Numbered from the stretch's first letter, positions 1 to 13,335 are shown. The stretch: 64,000 nt of DNA from Eopsaltria australis (GCA_034509425.1 JAVTVJ010000373.1:124001-188000), one strand, 5' to 3'. Program-made: numbers and translations. The notes: generated by a model from the letters alone, not told the origin.

Positions 1-1202
1 GCCATTGATTCTCTTGGGCTACCATTTCTGGTGGAAGCTAGAGAACTATGGAAAAAATTAATCCATTCCTGCTTGGATGTGGAGAATCACAGCATTAGAA
101 GCATCAGTCCAATACTAAGGAATTTCACTTACCAAAAGCCTTTGGGGACCTGATCCGAAGGCCTGGCTCCCAGGCACTTCAAGGATTTGAATCTGCTTCT
201 CAATGCAACATGAAACTTATTTGCATATAAATTCCCATTGTAGCAAAATGTTTTATGCTTCCCGTGCAGCTGAGATGGAGCCGAATGGGTCACTAAGAAG
301 AAAGAAAAATATTTCAATGTTTTGGAGACTTTGGGGTGACCCCCATCACCTCCTCCCCTGCCTCACTCACACCAGTGTCTTAGAAGACAAAGTGCCCCTT
401 GGCCTGAGGATTGGTTTCTCATGGCAAGTTGCAGCTCAATGAGTGGGAATGGAGCACCTTTTGTTTAGCATGCCAGCTGTTTGCCTGTTTAAATATAATC
501 TGCCTAAATAATTACCTGCTTTTCTTAAATTTGAGCTAAAATTTATTTTAAACTTCTTTGCCATGTAAAATCCAGACAGGTAATTCACTTTCTCAGACTT
601 GTAAAAAACTCATCTCTAATTATGTAAAATTAACTCAGTCAGGGCAGACACCTTAAACCTCTAATTTGTTGAAAAATGCAGCTTATTGAATATGTGAGTT
701 CAGGAAAATGTAACAAATTTTTTGTGTCAGTAGAAAAACAGTTGTTCCTCAAGTTGAAATGCTTTGTTTAGACTTACTTTAATAAGAGATTTCATCTTTT
801 TATTTTTTTTTTTTTATTTTTGAGACAATTTTTTGTTTACAACCTTTCAGAGCCTGTGTGGGCAAAGATACCTTCTAGAGATGTTATTCTTTTCCAATAA
901 CTGTGTGAGAGGGGCTCACTGCAGTTCTCTATTTAGATGACTCCCTCAGGTGGCTTATACTAGTTGGCATGAAAATGGCTATGCTTGTTCTTCAGAGACA
1001 AAATTGAAGAAAATCACAAAGTCCTTTGAAAAAAAAAGGAGCAAAAATCAGTCCAGTTAATAGTGTAGCAAATGGAAATTATCCAGAGGATCTCATAGAA
1101 AATGTGAGATGGGACTTCAGGAGTACATAACAACCTCTGTATTCACACTGAAAAAAAACCCAGCCTAGTTTAGTTCTTAGATGAACTGATTGCTGAAAAA
1201 AA
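1..1202. other. Unique AT-rich sequence, no gene seen
   Basis: No recognisable gene or repeat is visible apart from a T-rich run at about 797-822. The open frames here (62 and 79 codons) overlap on opposite strands, resemble no protein I know, and are of chance length. A conserved non-coding element could be present but cannot be judged without comparing genomes. Confidence 0.6.
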
Positions 1203-1361
1203 CACAGAGAGGTTGTTGAATTTCCATCCTTGGAACTATTAAACCCTCAAATGAATTAAGGCCCCACCAACCTGACCTGAGGCTGAAGATAGCTCTGTTG
1301 TGAGTCCAGGGCAGGATGAAATGACTGCCTGAGATCCCTACCAGCCACAGCCATTCTGTGA
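1203..1361 (+). mobile_element. CR1 LINE, 3'-end fragment
   Basis: The segment reads like the 3' end of a CR1 retrotransposon in forward orientation. It opens with CAGAGAGGTTGTTGAATTTC, which fits the usual CR1 'gag-aggttgtggattctcc' stretch, and continues with a 'ccatccttgga' match. It then has GACTGCCTGAGATCCCTACC and closes with CCATTCTGTGA, the usual CR1 terminus. CR1 copies are 5'-truncated and lack a poly(A) tail, as here. Divergence from my recollection of the consensus is high in the middle (1250-1315), so this is an old, inactive copy. The family call rests on remembered consensus, not on an alignment. Confidence 0.75.
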
Positions 1362-2119
1362 ATGTGCTTCTCAGAATCGTTCTACACTACTGCAGAAATG
1401 AGAAGGAAGAATGTGTACATAAGAAAACTCCCTCTTCTCTCTCATAGTACAGTCTTTTAGATAAACTTGGGCAGTTACCTTAATCAATGAGCACTATTCC
1501 AGGTCAGGATTAAACTGTGCTTGCTGTTTTAAATAGCATACCAAGGAAGAACACCAACTCCGAGACTGGCTCTGACTGAGAAACCCCTGTCCTTTTCCTG
1601 AGCAAAGCACTGTCCATCTGCTTTCTTCTCACTGTCCCTCTCCTCCCTTGTCAAACAACTTTCTCTTGAACACAGAGGAAGAAACTGCAGAAAAAAAAGA
1701 GAGCATTCCAATTTGAAGGTACCGAGGAACCTTCAAGAAACAGGGAACTGTCCTAGAAGACTGAATATTATGCCTATTTGTTTGCTTGTTCCCTTTCAGC
1801 ATGTGATAAAAGGTTGATGGAGATCTCAAGCTTGATTTTCCTGAGGGCAACCAAATTTAAAAACAGAAGGAGGAGAAGAGAAATGAGCAATTAGCCTAAC
1901 ACCCAGGAAAACCTTCTAGCTACCTGGATAGATCAGAAGTAATTAATCTGAAATATCACATTTGAATTAAAGCAAGCATTAATAAAATATTATCAAATTT
2001 AAAAAGAATATGTTCAGGTATTTCTTTACACTATTGCCAATAGCAGAGACATGTGAGAGAAGCTATTTTTCAGTAGAAATAGCTGTTTGAATAGACCTAC
2101 AAGGAACTATGGAATCATA
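1362..2119. other. Unique sequence between two CR1 fragments
   Basis: The two opposite-strand open frames at 1529-1850 (60 and 73 codons) overlap each other and show no domain. No repeat, promoter or RNA gene is recognised. Confidence 0.5.
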
Positions 2120-2230
2120 GTGAACACGAGCCATCAGTGTGTGTAGGTGGCCAAGAAGAGCAATGGTATCCTGGCTTGTGTCAGAAAGAGCATGGCCAGC
2201 TGAACCAGGGCAGTGACTGTCCCCCCATAT
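2120..2230 (+). mobile_element. CR1 LINE, internal fragment upstream of the 3' UTR
   Basis: The run around 2122-2225 follows a well-known CR1 stretch: 'gaacacgagccatcagtgtg', then GGTGGCCAAGAAGAGCAATG, 'atcctggcttgtgtcag' and CATGGCCAGCTGAACCAGGG, ending near GTGACTGTCCCCCC. In CR1 this region lies at the end of ORF2, upstream of the 3' UTR. Similarity stops abruptly after about 2230. The fragment is in the same orientation as the copy at 1203-1361 but carries a more 5' part of the element while lying downstream of it. The two are therefore not one simple colinear insertion. Confidence 0.75.
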
Positions 2231-4278
2231 TGCATATTGTACAACACAGTTTCGTTTTGCTGATACTATTTGGAATATTGATCTCTAACAGGGAGAACAT
2301 CCTTACTGGTCTGACAAGGATTTTGAAAGTAGTGAGGTGATATATCATTTTTAGACTTTGCTGAATCATTGACAGAGTCATTCTTAATACGTAGTATTAG
2401 GACACTTTTATTAATAGCAAGAGAAATTCCTTTAATTCTGAGAAAACAGGACAACATAATTGGATTTTTCTCACTAAATTTGTCAGATCCATTCTCCTGC
2501 TGATTTTGTGACTCATGCACAAAAATCACTTTATTTCTTACAATATGCTCCAAAGTTTTGTAACTGTGCATATTTTCCCACTTGTATGTCATTACCATAC
2601 CACTACACTGACACACAAAAAAGCAACACTAAACCAAACCCAAAGAAAATTACTATTATTCATTGTCCTTAAGTTATTCTTTATCTATGCAGGCAGTCCC
2701 AAGATACCAATATAGTCTTGTCTAGTACACAGAAAGGTCCATGGCGGAAATGTTAAGCTTAATATTATCCTATATCTACCCCGTATTCCCTACCACATTC
2801 ATTATATGTCTTCCAATATCTGCAGAAAAATTCTCTTTTATCAGGAAAGTCTGCTTTTCCCCAGAAAAAGTATCATCCCATATTTTGTATAAATGTGTAA
2901 AATCCCCAAAAATTTAAAAATTAAAAGAAAGTAATATTTTTAAAAGTGTGATGAATGCATCTGAAGCTACTTCTTGGTTTAAGCACTTTCACACATCTAA
3001 GTGCTTGCAGTGGTCATAACATTATTTTCACTGATTTGAGTCACAGATATCTCTGTGTGTGGATGTGTGTCACAAGATGGGGGGAAGGAGTGTGTGTGCA
3101 TTTCCCACAACTTCTGTTGCCTGACCATGTTGTTCACCACTAAGACTGAAATCTTAATTCAACCTTCTCTTAATATTGACACATCAATCTTCCAACCCTT
3201 GACAATATACTCTTTCCTGAGGAATCATGTCTCATTCAATGTACAGGATACCACCACTTCCCATTGTATTCTAAAGTACCCTAAAATGAATGAATATAGT
3301 ACAAAATGTGAAGTATAAAAATTATAAAATCATGTAGGGAGAGATAACTGACCCATCAGCTTTCAGCCTGGCACTTATCAGAGTCATGAACGAGCCATTA
3401 ATTCACAGATGCTATGACTGTACACATGTGAAAAACTGTCCCCAAGAGAAACTGTGAACCACCACCGTAGGGAATCTTCAAATCCAGTCATAAAGACTTG
3501 ATATCCATGAAGCAGCTTTAAACTGTCCCAGCAGAGACAAGAGTTACACCTGGATTTCCAGCAGTCTGAAGTACTAAGATAAGTCATATAAACAGAACAT
3601 AAATGTCTCTAAAATCTAGGCTTTCTGGTCTTGTAAAGGAAGCATTACATTTTGGATTGAGCATGCTTGATTTGGCCCAAGATAAAAATGCTTCGTGTCT
3701 CTTTATATCAGTCTAGAAGTTTTACTTTTTGTCTTTGCTCAATTGTAAATTGTGCATCAAATTCTCATCTTACACATGAAAGTAGAAATGCAGATCTAAG
3801 AGCAGAATTCGTCCATTTAATATCAAAGTAATGTGCACTTCTGGTAGAGCAATTTTTTGGATTCTGACATAGAAACATACATTTACAATTTGCAGAAAAA
3901 TTTAAATGAAACAAAATTGACTCCTTGTCATTTTGTACAAATGAGACCTGAGCACTGAATCCAATCAGAATATATAAATTTAGAGGAACACTGACTTGTA
4001 AGCAAAATATTTATTTTATGCCAGTCATTCCTGATTTGGATTCAGTATTAATTCTTTTTATCATACAAGAATAATTAATTATCTTTTTCAAATGCAATTC
4101 ATGCTGCAGAGAAGCAATGTAAGTAGACCAAGGATTCAGACTTAATAAACAGCAATTTTTATTTAGAATTTCTGTTTCCTATTTCAAAAGCCAAGAAGAA
4201 AAGGCAATACACCATATGTCTCTAACACTGATAGCCAGATAGCCAGAGTCAGTCAAAGATTGTTGGCAAGAGCCCACT
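2231..4278. other. Unique AT-rich sequence, no gene seen
   Basis: Open frames of 60-116 codons occur on both strands (for example 2266-2616 minus). They overlap each other and are not recognised. A GT-rich patch lies at 3052-3100. Nothing else is supported. Confidence 0.5.
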
Positions 4279-4503
4279 GTGAGAAAGAAGAGGATGTGGC
4301 TTGAAAAGGAACCATACAGATGTAGAGCAACACTTTCTGGGATAAATGTTCTTGTTCTGGCTCTTGGAGATAAGAACAACACAGCACAGAAAAAGCACAT
4401 GAATGAGGTTGAGAAGTGGGCATGGACTTTTGACCAAGGGCTGATTCAGCAGGGTGGGATCAATATCACCAAAGACCCTGAAGCCCTCCGATACTTTTCC
4501 TGA
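4279..4503 (+). other. Unrecognised 74-codon open frame beside the candidate LTR
   Basis: An open frame runs from an ATG at 4279 to a TGA at 4501-4503. Its C-terminal half, roughly residues 40-74, has a balanced amino-acid mix, unlike the low-complexity neighbours. It stops exactly where the candidate LTR would begin. This could be a decayed piece of a retroviral internal region or pure chance. No polypurine tract precedes 4501, which argues against an intact proviral 3' junction. I do not recognise the protein and assign no function. Confidence 0.2.
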
Positions 4504-4940
4504 AAGATCCACAAGAACAGCACACGATAACTAATTTGCATAGAAAACTCTAAACAGCTCCGGCAGGGGAAAACTTATCTGTAAAAAGGCATCCTCATGA
4601 AGCCTGTGCAGTGCCTCAAGCACCTTAAAACCTGCAGCGGGATCAACACTGCGGCTAGAACTGGTGATCTCTTTCTTTAATTCTTCCTTTCTTTATCTCT
4701 ACCTCTCTTTAATCTCTTTCTCTCTTCTCTCTTTCACTCTACCCTTTAAGCAAAATCCACCCAAGTGTGTTTATACTAAAAAATGAGGAACTAACTTATA
4801 TCAATGTCCATGTCAGGTGTGTAATTTACTAATAAAACTTTTCTAGGTTTTTGAAGATCCTCTGACTGTTGCCATTCCTTTTTTAGCACGGACATATCCT
4901 GGAAGCTCCCTTCCCCTTAAGGTGGGACGCCACACCTACA
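4501..4940 (+). mobile_element. Candidate endogenous retrovirus LTR (solo or remnant)
   Basis: The block has an LTR-like plan. A possible TG start lies at 4501. A GC-richer part with GCAGCGGGATCAACACTGCG near 4635 is followed by a pyrimidine-rich tract (about 4670-4745). A polyadenylation signal AATAAA sits at 4831-4836, a U5-like 100 bp comes next, and the block ends in GGTGGGACGCCACA (4921-4934). Such features and length (about 430-440 bp) are usual for bird class III (ERVL-like) LTRs. Both ends are uncertain: the right end could be 4934 or 4940, and I could not find a matching target-site duplication. The family assignment is inference. Confidence 0.42.
4831..4836 (+). promoter_or_regulatory. 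AATAAA polyadenylation signal within the candidate LTR
   Basis: The canonical hexamer lies about 100 bp before the proposed LTR right end, where the R/U5 boundary would be expected. Its function is inferred only from position, and the hexamer is common in AT-rich DNA. Confidence 0.3.
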
Positions 4941-7900
4941 AAACAATTTTTAATACAAATAGCGAAAGTCTCAAAAAGCTTAGAAATAAATAAAATATAG
5001 TGATTTTGAAGCATGCTAACTTAGTTCAGGTGCCAATAGTTCAGTCTGTTCTGCATTGAGTTCCTTTAACAATTCAAGAAGGTTTTGATGCCTAGGGCTA
5101 CCAAATAAAGTTGTTGGTCATCATCCTGTTACACCAAGGTTAGACAACATAATTTTTATCTTTTTTTGTACCTTCTGGCTCTGTAAAATCAAATACCTGA
5201 CTTGAAAATTAGATAAATGTAGGGTTTTCTTTCCTCATCTAATCAACTGCACATCAAAATAGACATTTTAGGAAAATAAAATTATTAAAGCCTATAAACC
5301 CTACCACTTATAAAAGCCATGAAACAACTTTCATTTCTATATCACATCTGCATTTGCTAAGATTTTACTGTTCAGAAGCTCCTTCTGCTCCTTTTCCATT
5401 GTTATTTCATGTTATCAAAGTATTCATCATAAAAATTCAAATTAGCTCATCAAATTAAATTTGATTTACTAATCTAAGATTTCCAGGACTGATCATCCCT
5501 CTCTGACAGAATTTTATAAAGACACTTACACATGTATTTAATCAAAGAGATTATATGTATGTTTTAGATAAGGTGGTAAGGAGGCATAATTGGTGCTAAC
5601 CCAGCTTTGTCCACCGGTGAAGACGTAGCTCCAGCAGCCTCCCAGCCACAGGAATAACTGCCCTTTGGAAGTGTCCCTTGGGGTGAATGACAGGGCTGAC
5701 CTGCAGATCACATTCATTTGGTTCTACTCTGCTTTATGGAAACCCATTTCAGGAGCAGGTAGTTACAGCCAGGCTGTGTCTGAATGAGAGGATTATCTAA
5801 TTCAAACTGCATAGTCCACTAAGGAGATTCATGTTGTTATGCAAAATGATACAGAAAGCAAGGGTATTCTGCATGTCACAGGCTCAGAGGAGAAAAAAAA
5901 AACAGATTGATCTTCCTAAAAAGGATGTAAAATGTTACTTTTATTAGCATACGTTCTGACTGAGAAAGCAGTCATATCCAGGAGGGCACATGTGCTCTAG
6001 CCTAAATGTATCTTACACCCAGTGAGGCTGATGGGGCCCGAGCACTCAAAAGTAAAAAGCGTTGCTTACAAATTTTTCTCTAAAAAATCTGAATGGTAGA
6101 AAGCTGTTACAAATGCAGTAGCAGGAGCACACACCTGGACCAGATGGAACATCAAATATTCACTCAAAGGTTGTTGTGGACATCCGTTTTGAAACAAAAC
6201 ATTCAAAGTGTCTTGGAAATTACTGGATGTGACAGATGTTCAGTTGCCATAGAAAATCAAATCCTCTTTACTAAGGTGATTAAATACATCTGTGGGTGGC
6301 TGGTTTTATTGAAAATGTCTGCCTTAAAATTAATGAAGCTTATTTTTCTATATTCTGTGTTTGGTGTAACCAGATTATTCATGTTTGTTTATGTTAAACA
6401 GCCTTATAATTTTCCTGGCAGAACGTGGCTTCCTGAAAATAACCTGTTCAAGTCCTATCAAAATACTGAGAAAAAGTTGTCAATATTGACTAGAGAATAA
6501 AGTTTAGAAACTACTTGGAAAGGTTCTGATAACATTCTCCTTAAATATTTTGTAATATCATACCTTTTCATGTCTTGATAGCAGCTGGATCAGGACCCCG
6601 ATGCTCACAGAAAGCACATAGGTGTTCAAAAGAGTAGTGCAAAAAAATCCACCTGGAGGGTTGAATCAAACATACAAGACATAACTTACTGAAATTACCA
6701 ACTGCATAACATCTTAAATGTGATTGCTCCTTGTGCTGTTTTGTTCTAATCGTTACACAAGAATTCTCAAATTAATACCAAACACTTATGTTTCAACAGA
6801 GGTGCTGCCATAGCGTGTTAGCTGTAACTACGTGCAAAGCAAATGTTCTGCTGTATGTAGAGAATGTAAGTTCATGAAGAAAGGTCCATTTTATTTGGAT
6901 TTTGTGAAGGACATTAAGATTTGTACATTACTGATAACTAATTCTAACATTGTTCAGACTGTGTGCCTGTGATGCTGGGATCAGAGCAAACCTTATCCCA
7001 AATTTGTATTACAGGGTTGCCACAAAATCCATAAATTTGGGACATAAGGTATTGGCAAACTGAGGGGTAACCAAGTTTGCAATTAGTGAACAAATATTCT
7101 TAGACTGTAAAATGTGAAAATATATTGATATCTCTGGAGCCTGGAGAATAACTCATTCTTTAGTACCTAAATTAACTAAACTAAAATCAGTTTGTTCTCC
7201 ATGGCAGAGATCAGAGACCACAGAGCACAGGAACAGATGAGAAACCAGAGGGCACACAGCACTTCCTACTGGAAGACTCTCCCTGGAAATGCTCCTGACT
7301 ATTTCAAGACGCCCCAACATGTTTTAGCAAGAGTGATTCACATCTCTTTTATGAATATCCCTGTTTCTTTAGAACATTATAGGACAAATTGCTATAAGTG
7401 TGTAGATTTTGCTTGCATTTCTGGATAAATTGATTTCTTTCCTTATTGCTTTCTCATGAAACCTGAACATAATCTACTTTGGTTAATGACTCTCATATTT
7501 TCATCTGCTCGTGTTATCACTACTGCTGCTCATCTGGGGAAATGAACAACAGAAATGTCAGTAAGCAGCCTGAGACAATTTAGCCAAGTCCTAAGCTTTC
7601 CAAGAACTCTATTTTCTTGAAGTCTCATCTCAACAATACTCAGTAAAGCTCCTTAAAAACCTCCTCATGTAAGGCTATCTAAAAATTCTCACATTTCTAC
7701 TTCACAAAGAAAACTGTCTTACATTTAAACAGTTTTCAAAGGGTGTCTGATTCAGGTGATCAAGTCACACTTTGAAAGAAACTGTCTCTCTAAGTGCCTT
7801 TAGTCATGACTGAAAGGAAGATTTAGATTTCTAACTCACTTCAGCTTTTCTAAAAAATATGCCTGTCATCCATCTGAAACTAATTTACTCCATGCTTTCT

Positions 7901-10179
7901 AACTCTCTAGGCATTCATTCCAAGATGTCATCACTCTGTTGGTAGTTTTAAAATAGCTACATGTACAAATTTTCTGAGGGCTTAAAAAATTTTCTTTCCA
8001 GTTTTGCAATGAGTGATTTGTCAGTGCTTCTTTTCAGTCTTTCCCTTTCCATGGTTAAAACTTCAACAAGAATAGAAAGGATTCAGTTTGTTTGCTTCTT
8101 TTTTTAAACATGCATTTAAACAACAAAAATATTTTGTACTGTGTGGTTTATTTTGTCTATTTTCATGCCCAACAATAACACAGCAGTTGCTGAGGTTCAA
8201 GGAGCACCTTGCTGTTTTTCCTCAGGAGCAGAGAGAGGGGTGAAGCTCCATGGAAGCCCTTTCTGCAAGTATCTCAAGATCAGTGCAAAGTCTGATATTG
8301 CCAACAGAAGCAACAGCGTCATTAGTCCTCCCCTTGTGGGTGATGATGGAAAAGAAAAACATGCTGCAGTCCACTCAACACCAGTGTCATTATTTTGAAA
8401 CCTGTTGGCACTTCTTTAGCAAGCAGGGAGCAGGATGAGCTGCTCGGGTGTGCAGGCTCATTCCTAGCAGGGATTTGGCACTGTCCTCTGGCAGGAATTG
8501 GCGATGCATTTCACTCTGCTTTTCAACTTCCATCAGCAGCAAATAGGCCCAAGCATGGCCTCAACTGGCACCTTTCTCCAGTTTTATTGACTAAATTTAT
8601 TCTCTTCCACACATTCACACTGATTTACCAGTGTAGAGCAATGGTTCAAAGGGACCCCGTGGTTTAGGCTTTACCAGGTAGATCTCAATAGCTTCAGGAC
8701 CAGCTGTCTCTTTCCCACCAAGAAGTAAGGCCATTGGGAGCCAGGTCTCTGTCCTCCCTCCAAAACAGGCTGCATTTAAACAGTGTGAGGTAGTTACTGA
8801 AGATGTAACAAGTGCAGAAATAACTGAGTTGCCATTGTAAGGTTACCTGAAATATTTCTCCAGTAGACAGCAATTCTCTCATGAATACTGTGACTATGAA
8901 GATGCTGTTCACAATATTTGAAAGCTAATTCAAAACATCAAATTGTATGCAGTTATCCATATTTTGGAAAATTTTTGTTCTGCTCAGGTGTTTAATCTTG
9001 TGACAGTCTCACTGCACTTGCATCTCATTCTGACAAAGCCCAATTAACAGTTCAAAACTGACTTGTGCAAAGCACCATTTCTTTTAAAGCAACAAAGAAA
9101 AATTACTTCATGCATAACTTGGATATACTGTAAATCACTGTATCACTGTTTTGTCACTCTTATCACCCAGTATACAGATGCTCTTCTACTTTGCATCTCC
9201 ATCTTGTCTCAGAAAGCATCTGAGGACATGCTGAAAAGCTGTCTGTCCACCAGATTCTTTTGTGGTTTGTAGAGAGCTGATTAAATGTAAAGGTTTGGGG
9301 ATGAGAGAAAGAAACCTCTCTCATCATCTCGCTCATTCAAATCGGAACTCCTTTTAGCAAAATGTTTTTGAGACTGTTATACAAGTGATTCAGTCATTGT
9401 ATTTTTTGACAATGATGGGCAAATGAGACAAAGTGGTGATTTCCTATAATGTTTCACTCTATGATACACTAATAACTTTTCAATTATCATTTAACAGCTC
9501 TGTATTTAGATTGCAAAGATACAATAACTTTTACCATTAAAATTATTATGTAATTTAATTAGGCTCTACCCTCCACTTTCAAACATACACATAAACCAGT
9601 TTAGAAAATATTTCATAGAATTATGAAAACACCTTTTGCTTAGATCCCAAAGTAGGTAGTTTAGAATGAGATATGACAGACTGAGAGACAAGGACACAGA
9701 ATGGGAATTCCTTGAAAAGAGAAAAGCCTTATCCACTTCTGACAAGCCTTTTGTCATCAGTTAAAAACCCACATGCCATACAGATGTCGCCACTGCCAGA
9801 GTGACAACATAACTGAAAACTGAGTAGAAAAGGCAAGTGGTCTGAGGGCAGTGCCAGAGGGAGTGGGTGATCTCCTGAGACCTCAGTGTTGTCTCACCCC
9901 AGTGGTGCCAGCAGGCCTTTCCTTCTTGTGACAGATCACATTTACAAACAGGGAAGGAACTCAGCTGACTTGTTCATGTACTTCAGGCAGTACTTTTGCC
10001 TTTTACTACATTAGTTTAGGTTGGAAGGATTGAGGTCCAAGGATGTGCCTGGGATTCTGCTGTTGTGTCTGATCTATAGGGGGTGAGGGGTGCTGACCAT
10101 GGCAAAAGTGTTGTCTCCCCTGCAGGAGCACAGGCAGTCAGTTTCCTCATGTCTCCTTTCAATGACTGCTCAAACTTAC

Positions 10180-10400
10180 CTGAATTTTTCACGCTTTCTT
10201 GTTCTCTGAATCACTTAGCTCATTCTCGCTTTAGTTTCCTTCAGCATCTTTGTGAATCTTCTGCAATTTCTTTCCATCCTTTCTTCCTCATGGGCACTTT
10301 TCTATCTGTCTTGCATTTCTGCATATCTTTTCTTTCCTCTTTTTCTTGCCATCCCAAAATTCTTCCTTATTGCCCTTCCCATTTCTCTGTTTTCTGTTTG
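10180..10400. repeat. Pyrimidine-rich low-complexity stretch
   Basis: Long runs of T and C with few purines occur on the plus strand, for example around 10255-10390. This composition produces open frames rich in F, L, S and P in more than one frame, so those frames should not be read as genes. Confidence 0.5.
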
Positions 10401-11765
10401 CTTACCTTTGAAGGCATGCCACCATGCTGATATAAAACATTCTGCAAAATTGAGCTCTCCTTTACTTGTCATCCTCAGCTGTTAAAGTCATTCCTGCTCC
10501 CACTGGCAACACAATGACTCTCTTTTCCAAATACTGTCAGTTATATTTTTCATCATGTAAGTTTTGTTCACAACCAGTCAGAGATGTCTGTGACCACAGA
10601 ACCACACTGCAGACCACAGGCATGGCCTGAGCCTCCCTCCAGTCACTCCCCAAATCCTTGGCTGGCCAAGGTCAGCCTGCGACAGCAGAGCTGCAGACCT
10701 GGCATCCCAGGTGTCCCTGCCCACAACTCATGGAAACATCACCACTCCTGAGTACACCTCTCCTAAACTCAGGAGCACTGATTTAATGCTGCTCACTGCT
10801 CTCAGCAGCAGGGTGTGCTGAGTGGGACTACTGAAATTAGATATGCAGAAAAGATGCACATTTAAGCATCTTTCAACCCCTTTGAAAATAGAAATAATTG
10901 TCCTGGCAGAGGACATAAATTAGTCCCTGCAGACCACAGTTGGAGAATGGCCAAATTGCTGCACCAAGGAAAGGACGACTGCAAAGGCTGCAACAGCCTG
11001 AAAAAAAATCATGGGAATTTTTGCTGTTGCAGGGAAAGTACTTATTTTAATAATAACACTTACAAATGGGAGCCTAAATGAATTCTGAGACTACTTTCAT
11101 GATAACATACAGGAGAAAAAAAAATCATCCTATAAAAAACCGATGGAGAAACCTTGAAATGAAAATGTATGAGCTGGGGATTTAGGGAAGTACTCTGTCA
11201 AATTTTTATTTATTTTTTCTTTTGTCATTCCAGTCGCATGTTTTCTGTCTGAATGAGCAACTAATTCTTAAGATCTACCAATGACAATGCTCCTAAGCCA
11301 CCCTAGAAACTAGATAGTAAACAAATGGTAGATTTCTATAAATATTAATATCTTACTCTTCACTTCAAAGCTAATGTAATTCCACTTATTCTGGTAATAA
11401 GTATTTTTTGCCTTACTATCTCAAATATCAAAAAATAATTCATTGACCATGGACTATTATGGCACTGAAGATCAATTATTAAGTTCAAAGGTCATAGGTT
11501 TTTTCTAAACCCTAGAAAACTAGGATCAGTTTATATAATTTATTTGAACATTTAAAAATGAAGTATTTTTCCGAACATGCTGCAGCCCTAATCAATCTTT
11601 GATAAAGTCTTCAAAAAATCAGAGTAGAATGTATAAAATGTTTCAGTATTGCAAAAGCCAGTAATTTCTCTCAGATCATGAGGTCTTTAAAACTCTATGC
11701 AAGATTAATTTGGTACTTTAACATAAGTTTTCTCTAAAGGAAGTTTTTCACCTCCATTATGTGCC

Positions 11766-11789
11766 AAGCCTGGCAGCTGTGCCAGGCTT
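11766..11789. repeat. Perfect 10-bp inverted repeat with 4-nt loop
   Basis: AAGCCTGGCA (11766-11775) and TGCCAGGCTT (11780-11789) are exact reverse complements around GCTG. The stem is GC-rich compared with its surroundings. No U run follows. In 64 kb about one such stem is expected by chance, so no function is claimed. Confidence 0.6.
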
Positions 11790-13335
11790 TGTCTTTAAAC
11801 CCAGCTGTCTCCATCTTAATGTAAGTTCTGTTCAAAGAGATATTAATCAGACTGGCTAGACTGTTAGGACTTAATGTTTCAGTACCTACTTTTTTATCCA
11901 GCCTTATAAACTTTATATTGAGATATAAATTAAGACTATTTGCTTCTTCGACTCCTTGCCTGAGGGTACCTTTTATTCTAAGCTATCTGATGAGCTATAC
12001 AAATGATGCATGCAAGAATGCCATCAGCTTTGATATGATGTTTATTTCTTCCTGTTAATGAAAAGATTTCCATTTTTTATGCATATTTATTGTGGTTTAA
12101 GAAAATGCCATCTCTGTATTGCTTTAAAATTCACTATGATGGAAAGACTTTTTATTAAAACAATATTTTTCTCTAGCTTCAAGATTGGCACTTGCATCCT
12201 CTCACTCTGACAGTTTACATTACTTTTCTGCATAATAGGATTGAAGCAGTGGAAGATTAACAGGAGGCAATCTAATTTAATGGTTGCAATTATAGTTGAT
12301 GAAGAAATGTGTTAATCAGGAAAAATATAACTCTGATGACTTCCTATGTGGAAAAAAAAACAGAAAAGAAGGGAAAAATGAGGATGAGAAATCTGTGCTG
12401 GGTGAGCTTGTTCACCACTTTTGCTCTAGAATCATATTTTAATGTAGATATTCTGGCACAACATTGCATTCTGTACTACATAGGCTGTGTCAGCCTGATG
12501 GCTCAGCCAGTAGAAAACGTTAAGGAGTTACTTAAATGTCTTCACTAACACCTGAATAGGTACTGATAGAAGAAAAAAAAAACAAAAACAACAAAACCAC
12601 TTTGCTTACTAAATCATCTGTGTAGGCAGGACTCTTGCCTGAATAGCAGAAATGATCTGTGGGACTGTTTCTCCATTTCAGCTGCACTTTGATCCTACAA
12701 GTGTGTGTAAGTATATTAGAACTTGAGAAAACTGTACCAGGGTATCCTTGGCCATTATAAACTGCAATCTGCCTGCTGCTCTAAAATGTAATGTAACATG
12801 CAACAGAATATTGCAACCTCACAGATGAGCCACTCAAAAAGGGTTCAGGGAAATCCTGACTGTCCTCCCTCTTTGGGAGTGGTTGATGCATTTTCATAGA
12901 AAATGTGTATGGCATTATTTAGTTTTTATCAGCATGACATGGCAAAAAAATTACAAAAATAGAGCAATTTAATAAAATAGCCTTTTACACACAGGGAACA
13001 CACTTCCTCATTTTTATCTCTTATTTCAGGAAATGAGAGAGAATGGACTGATCCAAAGGATTACCCTTCCTTCCCAGATATCCTGAGTACCCCCAGCCAC
13101 ACGTATCATGCATCCAAACACTCAACACAGTGGTGCTGGTTCTGATTCTACATCCCCCACCATGGGACAGCAAAGGTCTCAATTTCTGCAGCATTCCTGC
13201 AAGTACCTCAGTGCACCTCTGCCTGATGAACCAGCAGCTGCTGGCCTCACGTAAGACAGCAACTTTCTTCTCTGAGGGCTGTGAATATGATGTGATTCTC
13301 AACTACAAAGAAAAATCCACTACCCTAGATCACAC

